Notes under the pieces: model-generated
Told to the model about the DNA's origin: nothing
What the model saw: the letters and a program-made list of their open reading frames with translations, nothing else
Database searches by the model: none
Translations under genes and position numbers: made by a program
Shown here: positions 15,641 to 23,096 of the stretch, piece after piece
How the letters are laid out: the number at the start of each line of letters is the position of its first letter
Numbering within the stretch: the stretch's first letter is position 1
Assembly (NCBI GenBank): GCA_036504515.1
Contig: DASXVA010000007.1
Location: 124,001-188,000 of the forward strand
Reading direction: 5' to 3'
DNA from: AWTP1-18 sp036504515
GTDB lineage: Bacteria > Pseudomonadota > Gammaproteobacteria > Burkholderiales > Rhodocyclaceae
DNA: 64,000 nt

Positions 15641-16853
15641 ACGCAGAATCGCGATCTTCACCGGTAATCGTGCCGAATACGGCTTGCAATATCCAATCCT
15701 CAAGGCGGTAGATGAGCATCCCGCGCTCGATTACCTCCTGCTCGTCTCTGGCGCCCACCTCGACAACAACTTCGGACGCACGCTCGAGGAGATCCGCAAC
15801 GACGGCTTTCGCATCGAGGCCGAGGTCAAGATCGAGATGAATGCCGATTCGCGCATCGCCACCGCGAAAGCTATCGGCGAGGGAGTGCTGTCGATTAGCC
15901 GGGTACTCGAGCAGACGCAGCCGGATATATTCGTCGTCTATGCTGATCGTTTCGAGGGTTTCGCCGCAGTGATCGCTGCCAGCCAGATGAATATCCCGAC
16001 TGCGCATATCGAGGGAGGGGACCTGACTGAGGGGGGTGCGCTTGATGACTCGGTCAGGCACGCGATGACCAAATTGTCGCACCTGCACTTCACCACCAAC
16101 CAGCAAGCGACCAACCGCTTGCTGGCGATGGGTGAGGAATCCTGGCGCGTGCACACCGTAGGCTTCCCGGCTATCGACCTGATCTCCGCTGGGATGTACG
16201 CCAAGCCGGCAGAAGTCGTCGCTCGTCTCGGCCTCGACCTGGCGCGGCCGATAGTGCTATTCACCCAACATTCGGTGACCACTGAATTCCAGTGGGCTGC
16301 CGAACAGGTCCGCCCATCGTTGGAGGCGATGGAGGAACTGGCACGAAACGGCGTACAGGTCATCCTGACCTACCCGAATAACGATGCCGGTGGGCGGGCG
16401 ATCATTGCCGAGCTGAATGCCATTGGCCAGAGTGGCATCGGGGGGATTCAGGTGCATCGCTCCCTTGGACGCCATCTCTACCATGGAGTCCTTGCCTTGG
16501 CGAAGGACTCCGCTATCCGTATTGCATGTATGGGGAATTCATCGTCGGGCATAAAGGAAACGCCGGCGTTCGGTTGCCCGACGGTGAATATCGGCTCACG
16601 TCAAGAGGGCCGCATGCGCGGCGACAACGTGATAGATGTCGGATACGATAAGGCCAGCATACTGAAGGCTGCGTTGCGCTGTCTCAATGACGACGAATTC
16701 CGCGCTCTCTGCCGCAATGCGGAGAATCCATATTACCTTGGCGATGCGGGTGAGAAGATTGCGGCAGTTCTCGCCGAGGTTCCGCTCGACCAGAAGCTGA
16801 TTCGCAAAGCGATGACGCTGCAAGGCAAGGCCAAGGATGGATGGTATTGTTGA
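15630..16853 (+). CDS. neuC: UDP/GDP-sugar 2-epimerase, hydrolysing (NeuC/LegG family)
   Basis: The 407-residue protein has the NeuC fold: FTGNRAEYGLQYPILKAV, VSGAHLDNNFGRTLEEI, VVYADRFEGFAAVIAASQM, then IEGGDLTEGGALDDSVRHAM with its conserved acidic/His residues, and MGNSSSGIKETPAFGCPTVNIG in the GT-B C-terminal half. It releases the nucleotide while inverting C2 to give the free manno-configured sugar that the synthase uses. ATG 15630 gives the natural N-terminus (MGGKRRIAIFTGNRAEYG) and overlaps the SDR gene by 11 bases. Confidence 0.87.
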   Translation: MGGKRRIAIFTGNRAEYGLQYPILKAVDEHPALDYLLLVSGAHLDNNFGRTLEEIRNDGFRIEAEVKIEMNADSRIATAKAIGEGVLSISRVLEQTQPDIFVVYADRFEGFAAVIAASQMNIPTAHIEGGDLTEGGALDDSVRHAMTKLSHLHFTTNQQATNRLLAMGEESWRVHTVGFPAIDLISAGMYAKPAEVVARLGLDLARPIVLFTQHSVTTEFQWAAEQVRPSLEAMEELARNGVQVILTYPNNDAGGRAIIAELNAIGQSGIGGIQVHRSLGRHLYHGVLALAKDSAIRIACMGNSSSGIKETPAFGCPTVNIGSRQEGRMRGDNVIDVGYDKASILKAALRCLNDDEFRALCRNAENPYYLGDAGEKIAAVLAEVPLDQKLIRKAMTLQGKAKDGWYC

Positions 16854-16878
16854 ACCGGCTTGGTTCAGGCGAGGATCT

Positions 16879-17955
16879 ATGACCGACGCAAGAGATACCC
16901 CGGCAGACTTGTGGAAAGCCACCTTACTGGCGGATACTGCCACCGTCGGCGAGGCCATACGAAATCTCGAGGATTCGCAGCAACAGATTGTGCTCGTGCT
17001 CGCGACTGATGGGTCGCTCGCAGGGACGATCACAGATGGCGACATTCGCAGGGGCCTGCTGCGTGGGTTTGATCTAAGCAGCTCGATAGGCGGTCTGATA
17101 CATCGCAATCCGCTCGTCGTGCCACCGGATCTCGACCTCGAATTCGCCATTCGCATCATGCAGGCAAACGATATTCGCCAGATTCCCGTGGTCAATGACC
17201 AACGAATGGTCGTCGGCCTGCACACGATGAAGATGAAACACGCGCCTGCCCTGAAGCCCAACGTCATGGTGATCATGGCTGGTGGGCAGGGCAAGCGCCT
17301 GCGCCCGTACACGGAGAATTGCCCCAAACCGATGCTGCTGGTGGCCGGCAAGCCCATGCTTGAGCACATCATCGAGAGGGCGATCAGCGAGAATTTCCGT
17401 CGCTTCATCATCTCAACCCATTACCTCGGTCATATGATCGAAGAATATTTCGGCGACGGATCGCGCTTTGACGTGGATATTTGCTACCTCCGTGAAGAGG
17501 CCCCACTGGGGACTGCTGGCGCCCTCGGATTGATGGACCCGCGCCCAGAATTACCAATTCTAGTGACAAACGGCGATGTGCTTTGCGACATATCTTATGG
17601 CGATTTACTCGATTTCCATAATCGTCACAAGGCGATGGCAACCATGGCGGTGCGTATCCATGAATGGCAACATCCCTTTGGCGTAGTCAACATCGACGGG
17701 GTGGATATAGTCGGTTTCGAGGAAAAGCCGATCTCGCGTAGCCACATCAATGCCGGCGTGTACGTTCTGATGCCCGAGGCGCTTGATGAAATGGTCGCCG
17801 GGGATTACTGTGACATGCCCACGTTGTTCGCATTATTACAGGACAAAGGGGCGCGTACCATCGCTTATCCAATGCATGAGCCTTGGTTGGACGTCGGGCG
17901 TGCTGACGACCTCGTCCATGCACGAGCAAACCTCGAGGCGGCTAAGAGCCAATGA
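16879..17955 (+). CDS. ptmE: CBS-domain sugar nucleotidyltransferase (PtmE-like, GDP-glucosamine type)
   Basis: Two CBS motifs (residues about 5-120: GTITDGDIRRGLLRG, IRQIPVVNDQRMVVGLHT) precede a nucleotidyltransferase domain with signature MAGGQGKRLRPYTENCPKP (133-151) and TNGDVLCDISYGD for metal binding. This CBS-NTase fusion is the hallmark of Campylobacter PtmE, which makes GDP-glucosamine for the legionaminic acid route and so separates it from UDP-GlcNAc pools. ATG 16879 is chosen because AGGCGAGG lies 6-13 bases upstream; ATG 16837 is also in frame. It overlaps the formyltransferase gene at 17952 (ATGA). Confidence 0.82.
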   Translation: MTDARDTPADLWKATLLADTATVGEAIRNLEDSQQQIVLVLATDGSLAGTITDGDIRRGLLRGFDLSSSIGGLIHRNPLVVPPDLDLEFAIRIMQANDIRQIPVVNDQRMVVGLHTMKMKHAPALKPNVMVIMAGGQGKRLRPYTENCPKPMLLVAGKPMLEHIIERAISENFRRFIISTHYLGHMIEEYFGDGSRFDVDICYLREEAPLGTAGALGLMDPRPELPILVTNGDVLCDISYGDLLDFHNRHKAMATMAVRIHEWQHPFGVVNIDGVDIVGFEEKPISRSHINAGVYVLMPEALDEMVAGDYCDMPTLFALLQDKGARTIAYPMHEPWLDVGRADDLVHARANLEAAKSQ

Positions 17956-18716
17956 GCGTTAGCAGTCGGCCTGCCGAGTCACACAATGGTAAGATAACGA
18001 GTTCAGCATTGATCCTGACGAGCAACGCGCCGCGTCATGTCTATTTCGCTAATCGACTGGCTGGCCAATTCGACGTCAAAGGCATTATTTCGGAACCGAA
18101 GTTCGACTATTTCGCTAAGCAACGCGAGGAAAGCGAACTAGTCAGGCAGCATTTCGATCGCCTCACCCGCTACGAGAAGCAGTATCTCGGCGAGTTCGCC
18201 ACTTTCCCCGACTGCCCGATTCTACGCATCGATAAGCAACGGATCAACGAAGCCGAAACTCTGGAATGGGCGCTCGACAAGCAGGTCGACGTCGTGCTCC
18301 TGTTCGGCACCGGGATCCTCGGCGAGGGCTGGCTGTCGGCGTTCGAGGAGCGAATCGTGAACCTGCATCTGGGCTATTCGCCGAGGTATCGCGGTGCGGC
18401 GACGCTGTTCTGGCCCTTCGTCCATAACGAAATCAAGTTCGTCGGTGCCACCATCCATCTGGCCGAGGCTAGTGTTGATGGCGGGGCAATATTGAAAATA
18501 GTTACGCCGGACGTCGGACCGGGTGACAACTACTACGATATTAACTACAAGACGATCAAGAAAGCGGCGGATGAGATGAGCAGCATCGTGAATGGCTACC
18601 TTAATGGCAGCCTGCGCGCCGAGAAGCAGGACAAAGGGGAGCAGAAATACCTTTATCGCAAGGCCGATTTCAACGCGGAGGTCCTCGCCAAGGTACTGGA
18701 TCGCTATGGTTACTGA
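17952..18716 (+). CDS. Formyltransferase family protein acting on the nonulosonate pathway
   Basis: The 254-residue protein has the catalytic triad of formyltransferases: Asn and His in VNLHLGYSPRYRGAATLFW and Asp in EASVDGGAILKI. Unlike the formyltransferase-fold protein at 7817, it keeps the canonical Asn. N-formyl groups occur on nonulosonic acids and on 3- or 4-amino-6-deoxy sugars. It overlaps both neighbours and is encoded between the nucleotidyltransferase and a deacetylase; together they could exchange an N-acetyl for an N-formyl group. The exact amino-sugar substrate is unknown. Confidence 0.8.
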   Translation: MSVSSRPAESHNGKITSSALILTSNAPRHVYFANRLAGQFDVKGIISEPKFDYFAKQREESELVRQHFDRLTRYEKQYLGEFATFPDCPILRIDKQRINEAETLEWALDKQVDVVLLFGTGILGEGWLSAFEERIVNLHLGYSPRYRGAATLFWPFVHNEIKFVGATIHLAEASVDGGAILKIVTPDVGPGDNYYDINYKTIKKAADEMSSIVNGYLNGSLRAEKQDKGEQKYLYRKADFNAEVLAKVLDRYGY

Positions 18717-19665
18717 ACTGCTGATCGTCAATTACCACTATATTCGCGAGCAGGCGCCGGTGCGTGGCATCTATAACGTCACCCCCGAGTTTTTTGCCGG
18801 CCAGCTCGACGCCATCCATGGCAATGGCTTCAACTTCATCGCCCTTGAGGATATCCATCGCGCGATGCGCACCCGTTCGCTGGTGGGCTTGCCGTCCAAA
18901 GCATGCCTGGTAACCTTCGATGACGGGTTACGCGAATCCTATGAGCTGGGTCTCTCGATCATGGATCGCATGGGCATACCTGGCGCGTTTTACCTGTCCA
19001 GCCTGACCCTCGACCGGCAGGTTGTCCTCGACGTGCACAAGTTCCACCACGTCCAAGCTTTCCTCAGCAATGACGACATACTCGGGCTGATCCCGCAGTC
19101 GATACGGCAACGACTCGATGCGGTGGACCGCGAAGTCATCGCTGCTCAGTACACCTGGGATGACTACGAGACCGGGCGGCTCAAGTACCTGTTTAATTTT
19201 CTCCTTGGTGCAGCTGAGAAGGATGAACTGATCAGCCAGCTCTTCGCCCTGTGCGTCGATGTCGAGGCCGATTTTGCCGCTGACCTGTACATGACAGAGA
19301 AACAGGTTGACGAGTTGTCCCGGCGCGGCTACCTCGGCTCGCATGGTCGCATGCACCTGCCGCTCGCCACGCTGCCCAGGGCCCAGATCGCAGACGAGGT
19401 CGCCGGATCGAAGAACGCCATCACGGCGTTTTGCGGGCGTACGGTGGACGCCATCTCGTACCCATATGGCGGCGAGACTGCGATCAGTAATGACGTCATC
19501 TGCGAGGCGGCGCGCAACGGCTTCGTCTCAGGCGTGACCATGATTCGAGGCATGAATGCCGGTTCGGAAATCATCGATAACCCGCTGCGCCTGCGTCGGT
19601 TTGATACCAATGACGTATTTGGCGGTAAAAGTGAGCATATGTACAAGAGGTATTTCCATGAGTGA
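18706..19665 (+). CDS. Polysaccharide deacetylase-type (NodB fold) hydrolase
   Basis: The 319-residue protein has the metal/catalytic box TFDDGLRES (Asp72, Asp73), the later GSHGRMHLPLATL histidine pair and SYPYGGE, all of the NodB homology domain. There is no signal peptide, so it is cytoplasmic and probably de-N-acetylates a soluble sugar or nucleotide sugar rather than the finished polymer. ATG 18706 overlaps the formyltransferase stop by 11 bases. The region between FDDG and the His pair is longer than usual and helix-rich. A link to the neighbouring formyltransferase and amidotransferase is inferred. Confidence 0.75.
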   Translation: MVTELLIVNYHYIREQAPVRGIYNVTPEFFAGQLDAIHGNGFNFIALEDIHRAMRTRSLVGLPSKACLVTFDDGLRESYELGLSIMDRMGIPGAFYLSSLTLDRQVVLDVHKFHHVQAFLSNDDILGLIPQSIRQRLDAVDREVIAAQYTWDDYETGRLKYLFNFLLGAAEKDELISQLFALCVDVEADFAADLYMTEKQVDELSRRGYLGSHGRMHLPLATLPRAQIADEVAGSKNAITAFCGRTVDAISYPYGGETAISNDVICEAARNGFVSGVTMIRGMNAGSEIIDNPLRLRRFDTNDVFGGKSEHMYKRYFHE

Positions 19666-20881
19666 CATTCACGAGACGTATTACGGCCTACCGCGCGAAG
19701 TCAAGTTCTGCAAGAAATGTGTGATCTCGAACCAGCGCCCGAGCTCGACGGTCGAGTTCAAGAACACCAACCTGAAGAAGGAAACCATCGCCTTTGACGA
19801 AGAGGGTGTCTGCGACGCCTGTCGTTACAACGAGATCAAGGATCAAACCGACTGGAAGGGGCGCGAGGAGATGTTGTTCCAGTTTCTCGAGAAGTACCGC
19901 AGCAAGGATGGTTCTTATGACTGCATTGTGCCGAGCAGCGGCGGCAAGGACAGCTCCTTCACCGCCCACAAGCTGAAGTACAAGTACGGCATGAACCCGC
20001 TGACCGTTACCTGGGCGCCGAACATGTTCACCGAGGTGGGCTGGAACAATGTCCAGGGTCTGATCAATGTCGGCGGCATCGACAACATGCTCTATTCGCC
20101 GAACGGCCAGCTCCATCGCTTGCTGACTAGGCTGGCGTTCCTGAACCTCGGCCATCCCTTCCAGCCGTTTATCCATGGCCAGAAAATCATCGGCCCGAAG
20201 CTCGCTCACCACTTCAAGATTCCCCTGATCATCTACGGCGAGAATCAGGCCGAGTATGGCAACAAGATCAGCGACAACAGCAAGATCACGATGGACCACG
20301 ACTTCTTCACCACCGATGATCCGCAGTCCATGCTGATGGGTGGCGTCGCTGTGCGGGATATCGTCAAACGCTTTGACATAGATTTCAAGAATTTCAATGC
20401 TTACGTGCCGCTCACCAGGAAACAGGTCCAGGAGAGCAACATCACCAAGATCTATCTGGGATATTTCGAGCGCTGGGACCCGCAGGAGTGCTACTACTAC
20501 GCGATCGAGAACACTGGGTTCCGTGCTGCGAACGAGCGTTCCGACGGCACGTATTCGAAATACACCGAGATTGACGACCGAATTGTCCCCTTTCACTTCT
20601 ATACCACGCTGATCAAGTTTGGCATCGGTCGCGCTACCTATGACGCAGCCCAGGAGATCCGCAACAACAAGATCACGCGCGAGGAAGGTGTGGCCCTGGT
20701 TAACCGCTACGACACAGAATTTCCGGCCACCTATTTCAAGGATTTCATTGAATACATTGGGATCTCGGAAGACGAGTTTTACTCTGCCATTGACGGCTTC
20801 CGTTCTCCCCACTTGTGGAAGCGCATCGGGGCAGAATGGAAGCTGCGCCACAACGTCGCACGGAATGGCTGCGATGACTAA
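19658..20881 (+). CDS. N-acetyl sugar amidotransferase (PseA/WbpG family)
   Basis: The 407-residue protein carries the PP-loop SSGGKDSS (93-100) of ATP-pyrophosphatase amidotransferases and a likely zinc site of Cys18, Cys21 (CKKC) and Cys52, Cys55 (CDAC). The family takes ammonia from a HisH/HisF-like pair and turns an N-acetyl group into an acetamidino group, as on pseudaminic and legionaminic acids and in P. aeruginosa O antigens. The partner genes lie directly downstream (20909 HisF, 21663 HisH). ATG 19658 follows AAGAGG and overlaps the deacetylase stop by 8 bases. Confidence 0.88.
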   Translation: MSDIHETYYGLPREVKFCKKCVISNQRPSSTVEFKNTNLKKETIAFDEEGVCDACRYNEIKDQTDWKGREEMLFQFLEKYRSKDGSYDCIVPSSGGKDSSFTAHKLKYKYGMNPLTVTWAPNMFTEVGWNNVQGLINVGGIDNMLYSPNGQLHRLLTRLAFLNLGHPFQPFIHGQKIIGPKLAHHFKIPLIIYGENQAEYGNKISDNSKITMDHDFFTTDDPQSMLMGGVAVRDIVKRFDIDFKNFNAYVPLTRKQVQESNITKIYLGYFERWDPQECYYYAIENTGFRAANERSDGTYSKYTEIDDRIVPFHFYTTLIKFGIGRATYDAAQEIRNNKITREEGVALVNRYDTEFPATYFKDFIEYIGISEDEFYSAIDGFRSPHLWKRIGAEWKLRHNVARNGCDD

Positions 20882-20908
20882 AGTAACGTTCACTACGGGA
20901 GCTTGCTG

Positions 20909-21676
20909 ATGTCGCGCACCCGTCTGATCTCCCGCATGGACATCAAGGGGGCGAACCTCATCAAGGGAGTTCATCTCGAAGGGCTACGCGTAATCGGCAG
21001 CCCCGGCGAGCATGCGCTGCGCTACTACCAGCAGGGCGTGGACGAGATTGTCTACATGGATTGTGTGGCCAGCCTCTACGGGCGTAACAGTCTCAGCAAC
21101 ATCGTCGAGATGGCTGTGCGTGACGTATTCATTCCGATTACGGTGGGCGGCGGCATTCGCTCGGTGGATGATGCGCGCCATATCTTGCGCTCGGGTGCGG
21201 ACAAGGTCGCGGTGAATACCGCGGCGGTGGCCAATCCGCAACTAATCAGCGAAATCGCCCGCCGTTTCGGCAGCCAGTGCATGGTGTTGTCGATCGAGGC
21301 CAAGCGCGCGGGTGAGGGCTGGCAAGTTTATACCGATAACGGGCGCGAGAAGACCGGCCTTGATGTCGTGGAGTGGGCGCGCAAGGGCGTTGAACTTGGC
21401 GCCGGGGAAATCCTGCTGACATCGGTAGACCAGGAAGGAACGCGCAAGGGTTTTGACATCAAACTCGTTCGCGCAGTGGCCGAAGCGGTATCCGTTCCTG
21501 TGATCGCGAGCGGTGGGATGGGCAAGGCCGATGATGCTGTTGCAGTGGTCACAGAGGGGGGCGCCGATGCAGTGGCGATAGCGGACCTACTGCACTACAA
21601 GCGCTCTACGGTCGGCGATGTCCGTCATGCCCTGATGCAGGCGGGATTGGGAGTACGTAACTTTGAAACCAGCTAA
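20909..21676 (+). CDS. hisF: HisF-like ammonia-channel subunit of the amidination complex
   Basis: The 255-residue TIM-barrel protein reads as HisF: RLISRMDIKGANLIKGVHLE, DEIVYMDCVASLYGRN, TVGGGIRSVDDARHILRSGADKVAVNT, GAGEILLTSVDQEGTRKGFD and IASGGMG. No other histidine genes are present, and the PseA/WbpG-type gene precedes it, so it belongs to the O-antigen HisF2 branch that passes ammonia to the sugar amidotransferase. ATG 20909 follows GGGAGC; a TTG at 20903 is also in frame. Confidence 0.85.
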   Translation: MSRTRLISRMDIKGANLIKGVHLEGLRVIGSPGEHALRYYQQGVDEIVYMDCVASLYGRNSLSNIVEMAVRDVFIPITVGGGIRSVDDARHILRSGADKVAVNTAAVANPQLISEIARRFGSQCMVLSIEAKRAGEGWQVYTDNGREKTGLDVVEWARKGVELGAGEILLTSVDQEGTRKGFDIKLVRAVAEAVSVPVIASGGMGKADDAVAVVTEGGADAVAIADLLHYKRSTVGDVRHALMQAGLGVRNFETS

Positions 21677-22310
21677 GGTTGTCGTCGTCGACTACGGTAT
21701 GGGCAACCTGCTCAGCGTGCGGCGCGCACTCGAGCATGTTGGCGCCGAGGTCGAGCAGTGCGCGGATCCCGATGCGTTGGGCTTGGCGCCGAAGATCATT
21801 CTGCCTGGCGTGGGCGCTTTTGCTGATGGCATGGCGGAACTTCGTCGCCTAGGCCTCGATGTGGCCCTGCGTGAGGCCGCACAAAGGCGCACGCCGATCA
21901 TGGGGATTTGCCTCGGTATGCAAATGTTATTCGACAGCAGCGAGGAGTTCGGCCATTCGGCCGGCCTCGGCCTGATTCCCGGGCGTGTCGTCGGCATCCC
22001 GCGTGTCGGCGAGAACGGTGTTCCGCGCAAGATCCCGCATATCGGCTGGAATGACCTCGTCCTTGCCGGCGGACGCCAGAGCTGGTGCGGCAGCCTGCTC
22101 GAAGCGGTAGCGGAGGGCAGCAGTGTGTATTTCGTCCACTCATTTATGGCTGTGCCTAACGATCCGGCCGACTGCCTGGCCAACTGCCTGTATGAAGGAC
22201 AGGCGGTGACCGCGGCGGTCGCGCATGAAAATGTTTCGGGATGCCAATTTCATCCCGAGAAGAGCGGTCAGGTCGGCTTGTCGGTGATGCGTCAGTTCCT
22301 CGCCATATGA
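21663..22310 (+). CDS. hisH: HisH-like glutaminase subunit of the amidination complex
   Basis: The 215-residue class I amidotransferase has the nucleophile Cys83 in GICLGMQMLFD, the oxyanion region PGVGAFADGM and a C-terminal His/Glu pair in CQFHPEKSG. It would hydrolyse glutamine and feed ammonia into the HisF-like barrel encoded just upstream (14-base overlap; TTG start at 21663). As with HisF, the absence of hisA/hisI and the PseA-type neighbour argue for polysaccharide amidination, not histidine synthesis. Confidence 0.85.
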   Translation: MKPAKVVVVDYGMGNLLSVRRALEHVGAEVEQCADPDALGLAPKIILPGVGAFADGMAELRRLGLDVALREAAQRRTPIMGICLGMQMLFDSSEEFGHSAGLGLIPGRVVGIPRVGENGVPRKIPHIGWNDLVLAGGRQSWCGSLLEAVAEGSSVYFVHSFMAVPNDPADCLANCLYEGQAVTAAVAHENVSGCQFHPEKSGQVGLSVMRQFLAI

Positions 22311-23011
22311 GAATCCTCGCCGTCATTACCGCTCGCGGCGGTTCGAAGCGCCTGCCGGGGAAGAATATCCGGCCGCTCAGCGGGCGGCCGCTGATTGCCT
22401 GGTCCATCGATGCCGCACGGGGCCTGCCGGATATTTGCGACATCCTGGTGAGCACCGATGATGCGAAAATTGCGCAGGAAGCCCGCACGGTAGGGGCCAG
22501 CGTGCCGTGGCTGCGGCCGGCGGAGTTGTCCGGCGACACCGCCAGTTCGGTAGATGTCTGCCTCCATGCCCTCGACTGGTATGAGCGCGAACATGGCGCG
22601 GTGGATGGCCTTCTGCTGCTTCAGCCGACTTCGCCGTTTCGCCGTAAGGCGACCATTGCCCGCGGTCTTGCCATATTCGCGCCGCTGCCACATCGGCCGG
22701 TCGTGTCAGTTTCGCCTGCCGCTTCGCATCCCCTGTGGTGCTATCACGTCGCGGACGATGTGATGACTCCGTACATCGCCAGGGCGGGCGAAGCGATCCG
22801 CTCGCAGGATCTGCCGCCGGCGCATGTGCTGAATGGTGCGCTGTACTTGATCCGGCCAGATCAGTTGCGCATGACCCGTACATTCTGCCCGCCGGACGTT
22901 CAGCCCCTTGTCATGGAAACACCTTGGGAGGGGCTCGACATCGACACACCGTGGGACTGGTTCGTGGCAAAACGAATCGCCGAAAATATGAGCGAGGTAA
23001 TTGATTTGTGA
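22307..23011 (+). CDS. neuA: CMP-nonulosonic acid synthetase (NeuA/LegF family)
   Basis: The 234-residue cytidylyltransferase starts with ITARGGSKRLPGKNIRPL, the CMP-sialic acid synthetase signature. It has STDDAKIAQEAR, LLLQPTSPFRR and the late DIDTPWDWFVAKRIAE with a metal-binding Asp. It activates the finished nonulosonic acid with CTP for transfer. ATG 22307 overlaps the HisH stop (ATGA). It closes the nonulosonate module; no dedicated nonulosonic acid transferase was recognised. Confidence 0.87.
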   Translation: MRILAVITARGGSKRLPGKNIRPLSGRPLIAWSIDAARGLPDICDILVSTDDAKIAQEARTVGASVPWLRPAELSGDTASSVDVCLHALDWYEREHGAVDGLLLLQPTSPFRRKATIARGLAIFAPLPHRPVVSVSPAASHPLWCYHVADDVMTPYIARAGEAIRSQDLPPAHVLNGALYLIRPDQLRMTRTFCPPDVQPLVMETPWEGLDIDTPWDWFVAKRIAENMSEVIDL

Positions 23012-23096
23012 CGAAGGAGCGCTTTACAACCCTTCACGCTAGCGTTTGGGAACGATTGTCAGGGATGTCCGTGCTCCAGCTCCAGGCGAATTCAAA

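Noticed and set aside
19688..20974. Long minus-strand open frame of 428 codons
   Set aside because: It lies opposite the amidotransferase gene and reads low-complexity charged/hydrophobic runs without motifs; a shadow of a GC-rich gene. The same holds for 59863-61149 opposite hemA, 6131-7108 opposite the kinase, and 57019-58089 and 54497-55429 opposite addAB.
20909..22310. HisF/HisH pair as part of a histidine operon
   Set aside because: No other his genes are present, and a PseA/WbpG amidotransferase gene lies directly upstream; the pair fits sugar amidination.
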